64,000 nucleotides of DNA from Bacteroidota bacterium (GTDB lineage Bacteria > Bacteroidota > Bacteroidia > B-17B0 > Aurantibacillaceae). The DNA is taken from the NCBI GenBank assembly GCA_020403265.1, contig JADBXZ010000051.1:62001-126000 (forward strand), given 5' to 3'. Under the pieces are notes generated by a model. The model ran no database searches and was not told the DNA's origin. It saw only the letters and a program-made list of their open reading frames with translations. Positions 1 to 10,100 of this stretch are shown one piece after another; the stretch's first letter is position 1, and each line of letters opens with the position of its first letter. The position numbers and the translations under genes were made by a program.

Positions 1-3000
1 TTGTTTCTCTTTTCAAGTCAACTATACCTTCTATTAAATAAACACCGGGAGACATACCCTTCAGGGAAACTATCGAATTATTAGCGTCTAAAGTCTGCTC
101 ATAAACTTTCTTCCCTATAGAATTATAAATTCGCAATTCTACTAAAGACGAAGATGTGCTGATACTGAATTCTCCGTTCGAAGGATTCGGATAAACAATA
201 AAGTGTGACGCTTGATTTAAGGTTTTAGAATCTATATCTGTACATGGAGATACAGATTGAGAAATTATTGCACTTGCAGAACAATTCAAAGTATTAGTTC
301 CTGTAACTGTATAATTTGTTGTTACAGTTGGACTAATAACAATAATGACTGTATTGGCACTTGTATTCCAAGTATAAGTTGATGCTCCGCTAGCAGTTAA
401 AGTTGCGCTGTATCCGGCACATACATAGTCTGTATTGCTGCTTACTGCATTAATAATTGGCACTGGATTAACAGTAACGTTCGACACTACCGGAGTTCCA
501 ACACAACCGGCATTTGAACCTGTAACGGTGTAAGTGCTATTTGCCGTAGGACTCACCACAGCAGAACCTCCACTGTAAGTGTAATTTGAAGCGCCACTTG
601 GTGTGATTGTAAATGAATTACCTGAGCATATAGCACCGCTATTAACGGTAATAGTTGGTATTGCATTAACAGTTACAATATTAACTGCAGAACTAACACA
701 ACCTACAGTATTGGTGCCGGTTACGGTATAAGTAGTATTGACTGTTGGCGTAACTGAAATTGAATTAGTATTAGCACCTGTACTCCATGTATAAGTAGAT
801 GCACCAGTAACATTAAGTGTTGTGCTTCCACCAGCACAAATAGACAATGTTCCAGAAGTTACGTTCAATGTTGGACTTGGTAAAACGTTTATCGTTTGAG
901 ATAAAGAAGATGTTACACAATTAGTACCGTTTGAAATGCTTACATTGTAATTACCATTAGTTGATGGTGCAAAGGTATTTGAAGTAGCACTTGGAATTAA
1001 TGTTGATCCGTTATACCATTGATAGACAGCACCTGAAACCTGATTAACGGAAATTGTAGAAGAATTCGGACAATTAGTTGTACCTCCACTTACACTTAAA
1101 GAACTTGATAATGGAATGGTGCAACCCGGAATACCCCAAATACTCAAAGTACTACTAATTTCATTGGCAGCAATAACAAGGTGCATTCCATTTGGACTTT
1201 GTGATTGAGGTATAAAAATGATCCCCTCTGCACCTCTATCTGGTCCGTTAGACAAAACATTTCTATTATTAACATAAGTTACAAATACAGGCGCTAATGG
1301 ATTAGACACATCATATACCATAACACCGCCAATTCGCTCAAGAGCTATAAATGCATAAGTATTTCCATTAATACTACCAATGGCTACCCCTTCAGGTTCC
1401 GGTCCTTTATCATCACTTCTATCTTTAGCAGCTGCACCGGTATTACTTGCATTAAACATTACAGAAAAACTTGTATTAGCCGTAATACGCTCAAAATCAT
1501 CTTTACTATCGTACACCATTACACCCGTATTAGCGTTCCATATAGAAAAAGAACGCGAACCAAAACAAAAAACAGAATCAATATCACCATCATTGTCCGT
1601 ATCTCCATTTTTATTTGTGCAAACTAATCTACCTAACACATTGTTATTTTTCAAATCAGCTTGATTAGGAAATTTTGTTGGATCTAAACTTAAGGTGGCG
1701 AAGCGTCCCTCTTCATTCATTCCGCTGTATGCACGGGCATCACCTTCGTTGGCAATTATATAATAATTAACGCCTCCAACTGTATAACTTGCAATAGCAT
1801 CAGGCAAGAAGAAACCCTTTACAGGGAAATTGCTCAAGTTAATACCTTTGGTTAAATTCGAAACATCCATACCATTATTGAGCAGAGAAGCATCTTTTGT
1901 TCCAAGCGCTTTAATTGAAGTAATAGTATTTGTCAATAAATTAATTTCAACTACAGCATTATTTTCTTGTAACGTTACCCAGGCTTTTGAGTCATCTTTA
2001 GAAACCGCAACGTATTCAGGTTCAAAATCTTTAGAAGCAATACCGCTTACACCAAAAATTCGGATTCCTTGTGCTTTGAGCGCGGCTTCGGAACCATTAT
2101 AAGAAGTAAAAGTTATTGCTGTTACATTAGACTGGTTTAATGAAGAAATACCTCCAGAAATATTAATAATACTTACCGAACCATCTGGATCATTTGTATA
2201 TGTATTATTAGGTTCACCTTCGTTTGCTGTTATCACACGCGTACCGGCATTGTTGAAAGTTATCATATCCGGCATGGCACCTACCTTCACTGAGTTTAAA
2301 AATGCACCATTCATATCCAAAAACACAACTCGCCCACTATCCTGAGGGTTTACACTATTTTCAATGGCGCAGGCAACGGTTCCATTACGCACAGCAATTG
2401 AATTAATGGCACCATAAGTAGTGGTTAGTATTGATGAAATTAATACAGGTGAAGAAGGATTTATGAAATTAATAATATCAATTTTATTACCAATAGAATT
2501 GGCAATGTATAACCTTTGTGTTGTTGGATCATGCGCAACAATTTCAGCTGAATTTGAACCTGACAAAGAATTTGAGAAACTGGCTAATAAGCTTAATGTT
2601 AAGGCGCTGCTTGGAGCCGGTGTTGGTTTATCATTATCTCTGATATAAACGGCGCATAAGGTTGTTGAGCCAATTGTTGAGTTAATTGGGTTCGTAAATT
2701 TCAATAAAAAGTATTCATCACTTTCGATTAGGGCATCATTATTAATTGTTACTACTATTGGAAAAGTAGAGTTTAAAGGGGCGCCTGCTGCAAATGAAAC
2801 AGTAGTAGCACTCAAAGAATAGTCAGCTGCCGTAGCATTGCTCCAGTTAGAAAGTGTTAAACTTAAGGAGCTGGCTGCACTGCTGGTGCCAGTTAATCTG
2901 GCGTAAATGGTTGCTGTAGGAGAAGCTTCAAAAATAGTTGTATCATTACTAACAAATGATATGGTTGCTTGGGATCTAACAATTAAATTTAAGAGAATAA

Positions 3001-3028
3001 AGCAATTAAATAATAATATTCTTTTCAT
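1..3028 (-). CDS. T9SS-sorted choice-of-anchor I family protein with Calx-beta domain (C-terminus cut by window edge)
   Basis: Secreted surface protein of unknown substrate. The reading frame is open from ATG at 3028 to the window edge (1009 codons visible), so only the extreme C-terminus is missing. Residues 1-20 form a signal peptide ending ..VRSQA. Residues ~22-125 look like a Calx-beta repeat. Residues ~140-630 form a propeller-like domain with segments typical of the choice-of-anchor I family (EGEPNNTYTNDPDGSVSI, FEPEYVAVSKD, LQENNAVVEI). Then come several Ig/PKD-like Ser/Thr-rich repeats with STYTVTGTN motifs. From ~943 there is a T9SS type A sorting domain (YPNPSNGEFS, later GVYLIEG). 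Some family members are annotated as phosphatase- or esterase-like, but I see no basis for assigning an activity here. It is transcribed away from the window and stands alone. Confidence 0.85.
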   Translation of the reverse strand, partial: MKRILLFNCFILLNLIVRSQATISFVSNDTTIFEASPTATIYARLTGTSSAASSLSLTLSNWSNATAADYSLSATTVSFAAGAPLNSTFPIVVTINNDALIESDEYFLLKFTNPINSTIGSTTLCAVYIRDNDKPTPAPSSALTLSLLASFSNSLSGSNSAEIVAHDPTTQRLYIANSIGNKIDIINFINPSSPVLISSILTTTYGAINSIAVRNGTVACAIENSVNPQDSGRVVFLDMNGAFLNSVKVGAMPDMITFNNAGTRVITANEGEPNNTYTNDPDGSVSIINISGGISSLNQSNVTAITFTSYNGSEAALKAQGIRIFGVSGIASKDFEPEYVAVSKDDSKAWVTLQENNAVVEINLLTNTITSIKALGTKDASLLNNGMDVSNLTKGINLSNFPVKGFFLPDAIASYTVGGVNYYIIANEGDARAYSGMNEEGRFATLSLDPTKFPNQADLKNNNVLGRLVCTNKNGDTDNDGDIDSVFCFGSRSFSIWNANTGVMVYDSKDDFERITANTSFSVMFNASNTGAAAKDRSDDKGPEPEGVAIGSINGNTYAFIALERIGGVMVYDVSNPLAPVFVTYVNNRNVLSNGPDRGAEGIIFIPQSQSPNGMHLVIAANEISSTLSIWGIPGCTIPLSSSLSVSGGTTNCPNSSTISVNQVSGAVYQWYNGSTLIPSATSNTFAPSTNGNYNVSISNGTNCVTSSLSQTINVLPSPTLNVTSGTLSICAGGSTTLNVTGASTYTWSTGANTNSISVTPTVNTTYTVTGTNTVGCVSSAVNIVTVNAIPTITVNSGAICSGNSFTITPSGASNYTYSGGSAVVSPTANSTYTVTGSNAGCVGTPVVSNVTVNPVPIINAVSSNTDYVCAGYSATLTASGASTYTWNTSANTVIIVISPTVTTNYTVTGTNTLNCSASAIISQSVSPCTDIDSKTLNQASHFIVYPNPSNGEFSISTSSSLVELRIYNSIGKKVYEQTLDANNSIVSLKGMSPGVYLIEGIVDLKRET

Positions 3029-3180
3029 GTTTTAAAATTTTGTCAAATTTCTGCATGAAAAGATGCTTTGTTGTTACGTGAATGAATTATTTATGTTCTG
3101 CAAATATTATTTAATCTAAGTCAAAATTAATTAAATGTTAAAAATACTTGCAGTGTTATCGATTTAAATTTACAGTCAGA

Positions 3181-4590
3181 TTATAATATCGTTCTAAACA
3201 GTAAAAACAAAGATCCTGCTAATAATATTGTAACAGGTAAGGTTAATACCCATGCTAACAAGATATTTACAATCGTTTTGCGCTGTAAATTCTTTAATCC
3301 TTTTTTGGCAACCATACTACCCATAATACCAGAACTTAACATATGTGTTGTACTAACCGGCACCTTGTATCCTGTGGCCACAGCTATACCTATACTCGCA
3401 ACTAATTCAGCACTTGCACCCTGAGCGTAACTCATGTGTTGTTTTCCAATTTTTTCACCAATTGTTTTTACAATCCGTTTCCATCCTATCATGGTACCTA
3501 ATCCTAAACAAATCGAAATCATAATAATAACCCAATTAGGTGCAAATTCAACTAATTTTTTTACACCTTTTAATTCGTGTGTTAGTTTTTCGAATTCTGA
3601 TTTTGAAATGGCAAAATTTTCACTTTTCATTAACTTCTCAGCACTTTTTGTAATTTTTACCACATCAGTTCTAACATCAAATCTATTAGCTTCTTTAATT
3701 TCATTTGAAAAATTGAAGTTTGCTATGGTACTTGTAAAATGATCAGAATGCTTCCTTATTTTATCCAAATTACTGAACTCCTCTTTTCCGAAACGGGTTG
3801 TATCGGTGCTAACTACAATTTCCTTGATTGCAATAACTTGTGAGTTAATCTTTTGTAAATTAACTGAATCATCCAGTGCGTATGTTGCAGGTAAGATGGC
3901 GATCAATATCATTAAAACAATACCAACCCCTTTCTGACCATCATTTTGACCATGAAAAAAACTCACCAACCCACAAGTTAACATCAACAATATTCTAATT
4001 GGCCAAGGAGGCATTTTACCGGGAATGGGCTCTTTATAAAACAAATCATTTTTTACTAAGCGCTTAAAAATAAACATGATCACAACCGCCAATGCAAATC
4101 CCGCAAATGGCGAAATTAAAAGGGCCCAACCTGTTTCTCTCGCTTTATCCCAGTTAACTACTTTATCCCAACTTAATTTGGCATCCGGTAAAAAATAAAA
4201 AGCCAAACCAATTCCTAAGATGGAACCTATAATTGCGTGCGAACTAGAGGCGGGAATTCCAAAATACCAAGTGCCAAAATTCCAGATAATAGCACTTAAT
4301 AACAAAGCTAATATCATTGCAATACCATGATAAACATTTGTATCAACCAATACTTCCATTGGCAATAAGTTAACTATTCCAACAGCTACACCTATGCCGC
4401 CGGTAATAACGCCTGTAAAATTAAGTAAGCCGCTGTAAACAACTGCCGTTGTAGGTTTTAAACTGTTTGTATAAATAACTGTAGCAACTGCATTAGCCGT
4501 GTCATGAAATCCGTTTATGAATTCAAAAATACAGGCTAGTAAAATACAAACTAATAAAAGTATTGCTAAGGTGGTAGTTAAGCCAAACAT
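3181..4590 (-). CDS. pit: Inorganic phosphate transporter, PiT family
   Basis: Inner-membrane phosphate permease of the PiT/PHO4 family, expected to take up phosphate or metal-phosphate driven by an ion gradient. The two inverted family signatures are present: GFHDTANAVATV near residues 27-38, and PVSTTHMLSSGIMG near residue 410. FFHGQNDGQKGVG at ~212 is the second GxNDxx-type element. Both halves are strongly hydrophobic. Between them, residues ~240-350 form a hydrophilic, charged segment (repeated K, E, S, F residues) that probably makes a soluble loop. At 469 aa it is shorter than the ~700-aa Bacteroidota PiT proteins that carry larger central domains. It is monocistronic by spacing, with 140 bases to asnS. 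Confidence 0.93.
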   Translation of the reverse strand: MFGLTTTLAILLLVCILLACIFEFINGFHDTANAVATVIYTNSLKPTTAVVYSGLLNFTGVITGGIGVAVGIVNLLPMEVLVDTNVYHGIAMILALLLSAIIWNFGTWYFGIPASSSHAIIGSILGIGLAFYFLPDAKLSWDKVVNWDKARETGWALLISPFAGFALAVVIMFIFKRLVKNDLFYKEPIPGKMPPWPIRILLMLTCGLVSFFHGQNDGQKGVGIVLMILIAILPATYALDDSVNLQKINSQVIAIKEIVVSTDTTRFGKEEFSNLDKIRKHSDHFTSTIANFNFSNEIKEANRFDVRTDVVKITKSAEKLMKSENFAISKSEFEKLTHELKGVKKLVEFAPNWVIIMISICLGLGTMIGWKRIVKTIGEKIGKQHMSYAQGASAELVASIGIAVATGYKVPVSTTHMLSSGIMGSMVAKKGLKNLQRKTIVNILLAWVLTLPVTILLAGSLFLLFRTIL

Positions 4591-4730
4591 AAACTGCTAA
4601 GAAATAAAGCGTAATGATACAATAAATAATTACTTTACACTTTAACCCTAAACAGCCACAACATTAAGGAATTGTTAAGAATTTAAGTTGCTTAAAGGGC
4701 CAATACTGACCAAGAATTTATTCCAAGTTT

Positions 4731-6164
4731 TTAAAACTCGCAATTTTTAGGTGTTCTTGGAAAGGGAATTACATCGCGAATATTAGTCATACCCGTTACA
4801 AAAAGCACAAGACGTTCAAACCCCAAACCAAATCCTGCATGTTCGCAAGCTCCAAATCTTCTGGTATCAAGGTACCAATCTAATTCATGTGTTGGGATGT
4901 TCATTTCATTCATTCGGCTTACAAGTTTATCCAAACGCTCCTCACGTTGGCTTCCTCCAACGATTTCGCCGATACCCGGAAATAAAATATCCATGGCACG
5001 CACAGTTTTATCATCGTCATTTTGACGCATATAAAATGCTTTAATCTTTTTTGGATAATCTGTTAAAATAACCGGTTTCTTGAAATGTTTTTCAACTAAA
5101 TATCGTTCGTGTTCGCTCTGTAAATCAACACCCCACTCGTTTACCAAATATTGAAATTTTTTCTTTTTGTTATGGTTACTCTCCTTTAAAATTTCAATAG
5201 CCTGAGTATAAGTTACTCTTTCAAAACTGTTTTCTAAACAGAACTTAAGTTTATCCAATAGATTTAACTCGCTTCTATCTTGTTGTGGTTTTAATTTTTC
5301 CTCTTCCAATAAACGTGTGTTAAGGAATTCCAAATCTTCGTAATTTTTGTCCCATGCATATTTAATCACATACTTAAGCAATTCTTCAGCAAGGTCCATA
5401 TTATCATTCAAATCGTAAAATGCCATCTCAGGCTCAATCATCCAAAATTCAGCTAAATGGCGCGCAGTATTACTATTTTCAGCCCTGAAGGTTGGACCAA
5501 ATGTATAAATGTCGCTAAATGCCATTGCTGCCAACTCACCCTCCAACTGTCCACTTACAGTTAGGTTGGTGCTTTTTCCAAAAAAATCTTGTTGAAAATC
5601 GATTTGGCCTTCTTCGTTTTTTGGTAATTGATTTAAATTCAATGTTGTTACTCTAAACATTTCCCCGGCACCTTCTGCATCACTACTTGTAATGATTGGC
5701 GTATGGATATAAACAAAGCCTTTCTCTTGAAAAAATTGATGAACAGCAAAAGCCAAACTATTTCTAACCCTAAATATTGCACCAAAGGTATTTGTTCTAA
5801 AACGTAAGTGGGCAATTTCTCGTAAAAATTCCAGACTATGCTTTTTTGGCTGTAAAGGAAATTTTTCAGCATCACTGTCTCCTAAAACTTCAACTTTTTC
5901 GGCTTTTATCTCAACGGACTGACCTTTACCCAATGATTTTATTAATTGTCCCTGAATGCTCAGTGATGCACCGGTAGTGATTCGCTTTAATGTTTCTTCC
6001 GGCGTATTATTAAAATCTACAACAATTTGTAAATTAGCATTACAACTTCCATCGTTTAAGGCAATAAACTGATTGCTCCTAAATGTTTTAACCCAACCTT
6101 TTACTAAAACAGGAACATCTGTTTCAGTCGACCTAAGTATATCTTTTATTTTTGTACGCTTCAT
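4731..6164 (-). CDS. asnS: Asparagine--tRNA ligase
   Basis: Cytoplasmic class IIb aminoacyl-tRNA synthetase that charges tRNA-Asn with asparagine. Residues ~1-110 are the OB-fold anticodon-binding domain ([20 protein letters not shown]). The catalytic core has motif 2 in [21 protein letters not shown] near residue 230, and motif 3 at the C-terminus ([21 protein letters not shown]). The combination of [14 protein letters not shown] and the ending DVIPFPRTP distinguishes AsnRS from AspRS. The length of 477 aa fits the family. ATG at 6164 opens directly on the OB fold. It lies downstream of dnaE and the FkbM gene on the same strand, after a 135-base gap. Confidence 0.97.
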   Translation of the reverse strand: MKRTKIKDILRSTETDVPVLVKGWVKTFRSNQFIALNDGSCNANLQIVVDFNNTPEETLKRITTGASLSIQGQLIKSLGKGQSVEIKAEKVEVLGDSDAEKFPLQPKKHSLEFLREIAHLRFRTNTFGAIFRVRNSLAFAVHQFFQEKGFVYIHTPIITSSDAEGAGEMFRVTTLNLNQLPKNEEGQIDFQQDFFGKSTNLTVSGQLEGELAAMAFSDIYTFGPTFRAENSNTARHLAEFWMIEPEMAFYDLNDNMDLAEELLKYVIKYAWDKNYEDLEFLNTRLLEEEKLKPQQDRSELNLLDKLKFCLENSFERVTYTQAIEILKESNHNKKKKFQYLVNEWGVDLQSEHERYLVEKHFKKPVILTDYPKKIKAFYMRQNDDDKTVRAMDILFPGIGEIVGGSQREERLDKLVSRMNEMNIPTHELDWYLDTRRFGACEHAGFGLGFERLVLFVTGMTNIRDVIPFPRTPKNCEF

Positions 6165-6299
6165 TTTTTATTTTTACTACTTGTTTAACTTCAATCAAAT
6201 ACAATAAATTTTTGCTATTTACTATGATAGCAAAGTTAGAAAACATTCAGCATTTTCAAACTTAAATTAATGTTTCTTTGAATTTTAAACTTTTAATAA

Positions 6300-7139
6300 T
6301 TAAACTTTGTAGAAGTAATTGGTATATTCTTTACTGGTTAAATAGTTTACTTTAACCAAAGTTCCACTCTTATTAATCAAGAATTTTTGATAGCCTAACG
6401 CCCTTAAAAAATCATCTATTTTTTGAACAATTTCAACTGATTTGGATTGGAGAACATTTTCGTCCTGCTCAATCAATAAATAGGGTTTGTAAGTTTTGAG
6501 TGTTTCCGACATACCCAGCAGGGCTTCGTATTCAAAACCTTCAATATCCAGCTTAATGAACTTTAGTTTATTAAGATCCAACTGAGCAACGAAATCGTCC
6601 AATCGCTTAACTTCAATATCTTCACTGTAATCGTAGCTTGTTAAATTAATGGATGCCATTCCTAAATTATGATCGTCGCTGTTATATCGAATTTGAAGTT
6701 TTTCATTTACATTTCCAAGGCCAACTCTAAACACTTGAATATTTTTTAATCGATTTGCTTCAATATTAGACTGTAATTCAATATAATTCTTTGAAAAAGG
6801 TTCAAATGAAATTACCTGACCTTGGTTCAGAAATCTTGATAAATTTAAAGAGTACCAACCAATGTTAGCGCCAACATCAATAACCAGCGCATCTTTTGGC
6901 AAATTTTTCATAACAAAATCTAATTCAGTTTTTTCATATCCTCCAAGAAAAAACAAATTCGTTTGAACCCAATCACTTAAGTTCAATTTTATTTTAATAC
7001 CATTTACTTCTCGCCAAATAACGATGTGATGCGTGAGCTTAAGGGGTTCTATAAATCTTTTGTAAACACCAAAGAAGTGCGGTTTCAAACTTTTGAATCT
7101 GAATAAAAACCTTAAACATTCACAGATAAAAAGCTTCAT
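6300..7139 (-). CDS. FkbM family methyltransferase
   Basis: S-adenosylmethionine-dependent methyltransferase of the FkbM type, a family that usually O-methylates sugars or other small molecules. The substrate here is unknown. The glycine-rich SAM motif VIDVGANIGWYSLNLSRF lies near residue 90, and the family-typical acidic element FIKLDIEGFEYEALLGM lies near 195. The first ~80 residues (basic, aromatic) precede the Rossmann fold as in other FkbM proteins. The gene starts two bases after the dnaE stop codon and is probably co-transcribed with it, a link with no evident functional reason. Confidence 0.88.
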   Translation of the reverse strand: MKLFICECLRFLFRFKSLKPHFFGVYKRFIEPLKLTHHIVIWREVNGIKIKLNLSDWVQTNLFFLGGYEKTELDFVMKNLPKDALVIDVGANIGWYSLNLSRFLNQGQVISFEPFSKNYIELQSNIEANRLKNIQVFRVGLGNVNEKLQIRYNSDDHNLGMASINLTSYDYSEDIEVKRLDDFVAQLDLNKLKFIKLDIEGFEYEALLGMSETLKTYKPYLLIEQDENVLQSKSVEIVQKIDDFLRALGYQKFLINKSGTLVKVNYLTSKEYTNYFYKV

Positions 7140-7141
7140 AT

Positions 7142-10100
7142 TTAAAGCAATTCGTAGTTTAAGCTAGGTATTTTGGTAAGCTCCACAATTAATTCATCCG
7201 CAATATCAACTTTATATTTTTTAGAAAATAATCTCACGGTTTGATTATTCTTGACATCTTCAATAAAAAATTCCACATTGCTTTTGCCTTCATGTGAGGC
7301 CATCAAATGAGATAACGCATTAATTAAATTAGTATTTACCTCTTCTGATTTAATTTTTAATTTCAAGCTTGTAAAGGCAGATTTTTTAACTTCATCCAAT
7401 AATTCAATTTTATTGAGTTTAATTTCCAAACTACCCGGTTGATTGTAACGATCTTGTATTTTAGCTTTTACAAATACAAACAAGCCCGCACTCATAAATT
7501 TATTGTAATCCAGAAAATCTTTGCCAAACAACATCAAATCAATACTGCCATGATAGTCTTCAATAATTAATTTACCAAAAGCTTTACCGGTTTTACTTGT
7601 ACGATTTTCAAAACCTGTAATGATGCCCCCAAATGAAACTTCTTTATTTTTGAATGGTTCTAAACCTGCTTTGAGTTGCGCACAATTGGCATTACTTCTA
7701 TGTTCAATAACTAATTTATATGGATCTAAAGGATGCCCACTGATGAAAAAACCAACAACTTCCTTTTCTTTGCTCAATTGTTCCAAGGCCGTCCATGGTT
7801 CAATTTTAGCAGGAAGCTGTGGTTCGCTTATTTCCACTTCTTCTTCGCCGCCAAATAAACTTGCTTGGCTGGTATCATTACCCAAACTGGTTTGATTGCT
7901 GTATTTGATCATTCGGTCGATAAGTGTATTACCATCTTGATCCGGCACAAAAAACATAGCTCTGTGAACTCCCTCGAAACTGTCAAAACCTCCGGCTAAA
8001 GCTAAACCTTCTAACGATTTTTTATTTACGCTTTTATTATCTAACCGTTTAGCCAGGTCAAACAAGGAAAGGTATTTGCCATTTTTTTTACGCTCATCAA
8101 CAATGTTTTGAACCGTATTTTCTCCTACACCTTTAATACTTGCCATCCCAAACCGAATGTTTCCATCCATGCTCACGCTAAACCTCCCCTGCCCTTCATT
8201 CACATCCGGTCCAAGTACTTTAATTCCCATTCGTTTGCACTCCTCCATGAAGAAGGTGATTTTTTCAATATTGCCGCTGTGATTTAATACACTTGCCATA
8301 AACTCACTAGGATAGTGGGCTTTCAAATAAGCGGTTTGTTGAGCCAAGTATGCGTAACAGGTACTATGTGATTTATTGAACGCATAACTTGCAAAAGCTT
8401 CCCAATCCTTCCATACCTTTTCAGCAACTGCAGTGTCATGACCGTTAGACGCACAACCTTCCAGATATTTACCTTTCATTTTGTCCAATACGTCTTTTTG
8501 CTTTTTCCCCATGGCCTTACGCAGGGTATCAGCATCACCTTTAGTAAAGTTGGCTAACTTTTGAGATAGGCGCATTACCTGTTCCTGATAAACGGTAATA
8601 CCATACGTTTCTTTCAAAAACTCATCCATGCCCTCTAAATCATACACAATTGGCTCTCGGCCATGTTTACGATTAATATAATTGGGTATATAAGCAAGCG
8701 GACCAGGTCGATAAAGTGCGTTCATGGCGATTAAATCCGTGAAATTATCGGGCTTCAAATCCTTTAAATGCTTCTGCATACCGGGACTTTCAAACTGAAA
8801 AATACCATTCGTTTCACCGCGTTGAAAAAGTTCCAAGGCCTTTTGATCATTTAAATCAATGGCATCAATGTCAATCTCGATGCCATGATTTTCTTTAATC
8901 ATGGCCAGAGCATCCTTAATAATCGTTAATGTTCTTAACCCAAGAAAATCCATCTTTAAAAGACCGGCACTTTCTGCTACAGAATTATCAAACTGAGTTA
9001 ATAACATGTTACCTTCTTTTGGCTTGGTAACAGGAACAAATTTAGTTAATTCATCAGGTGTGATAATGACACCACAAGCATGTACGCCGGTGTTTCTTAC
9101 ACAACCTTCTAATTCATAAGCTTGTTTTAAAACATCTGCTTCCGGCGTTTTTTCCTCTGCTAATTTTCTAAAATTGTATGACTGTTCGACAATTTCTCGT
9201 CTATCTTTGATTTTCTCTAAATATTTCTCGCTAATTCCTTTTGGGTTTAACAATGACTTTAAATCAGCTTCTAAGCTATCTGGAAATGATTTTGCGAGTT
9301 TATCAGCATCTGGCAACGGTAGGTTTAAAACCCTTGCACTATCTCGGATAGCAGATTTTCCACCCATCGTACCATAGGTGATAATTTGTGCGACTTGTTT
9401 TTCGCCATATTTTTTAATTACATAATCAATAACCTTGTCACGCCCCTCATCGTCAAAATCTATATCTATATCGGGCATGCTTATACGATCTGGATTTAAA
9501 AAACGCTCAAAGAGTAAATCATACTTGATAGGATCTACATTTGTTATTCCCAAGCAATAAGCAACAGCGCTGCCGGCTGCTGAACCACGTCCGGGGCCTA
9601 CACTCACACCAAGTTCACGTGCTTTGGTTGTAAAATCACTTACGATTAAAAAGTATCCGGGGAAACCCATTCGTTCCATTGTAGCCAATTCAAAATCCAA
9701 TCGCTCTTTTATTTCAGGCGCCATGTTTGGATATCGCTTTTTTGCACCTTCAAACGTAAGGTGTTTCAAATAAGCATTTTCACCTCTGTTTCCTTTACCT
9801 TCATCATTTGGATCTTTATCACGCTCATCTTCAAATTCTACAGGTATTTTAAATTTCGGCAACAACACATCCCGTCCGAGTTTGTAATTTTCTATCTTAT
9901 CAACAATCTCCTGCGTGCAACTGATAGCCTCCGGAAGGTCATGAAACAGTTCGCACATTTCTTCAGATGACTTAAAATAAAACTCATTATTTGGCATACC
10001 AAATCTAAAGCCTCTGCCTTTACCGATTGGTACCTCTTTTTGAACACCATCCTTTACACACAACAACACATCATGTGCCTCGCTGCTTTTTTTATCGATG

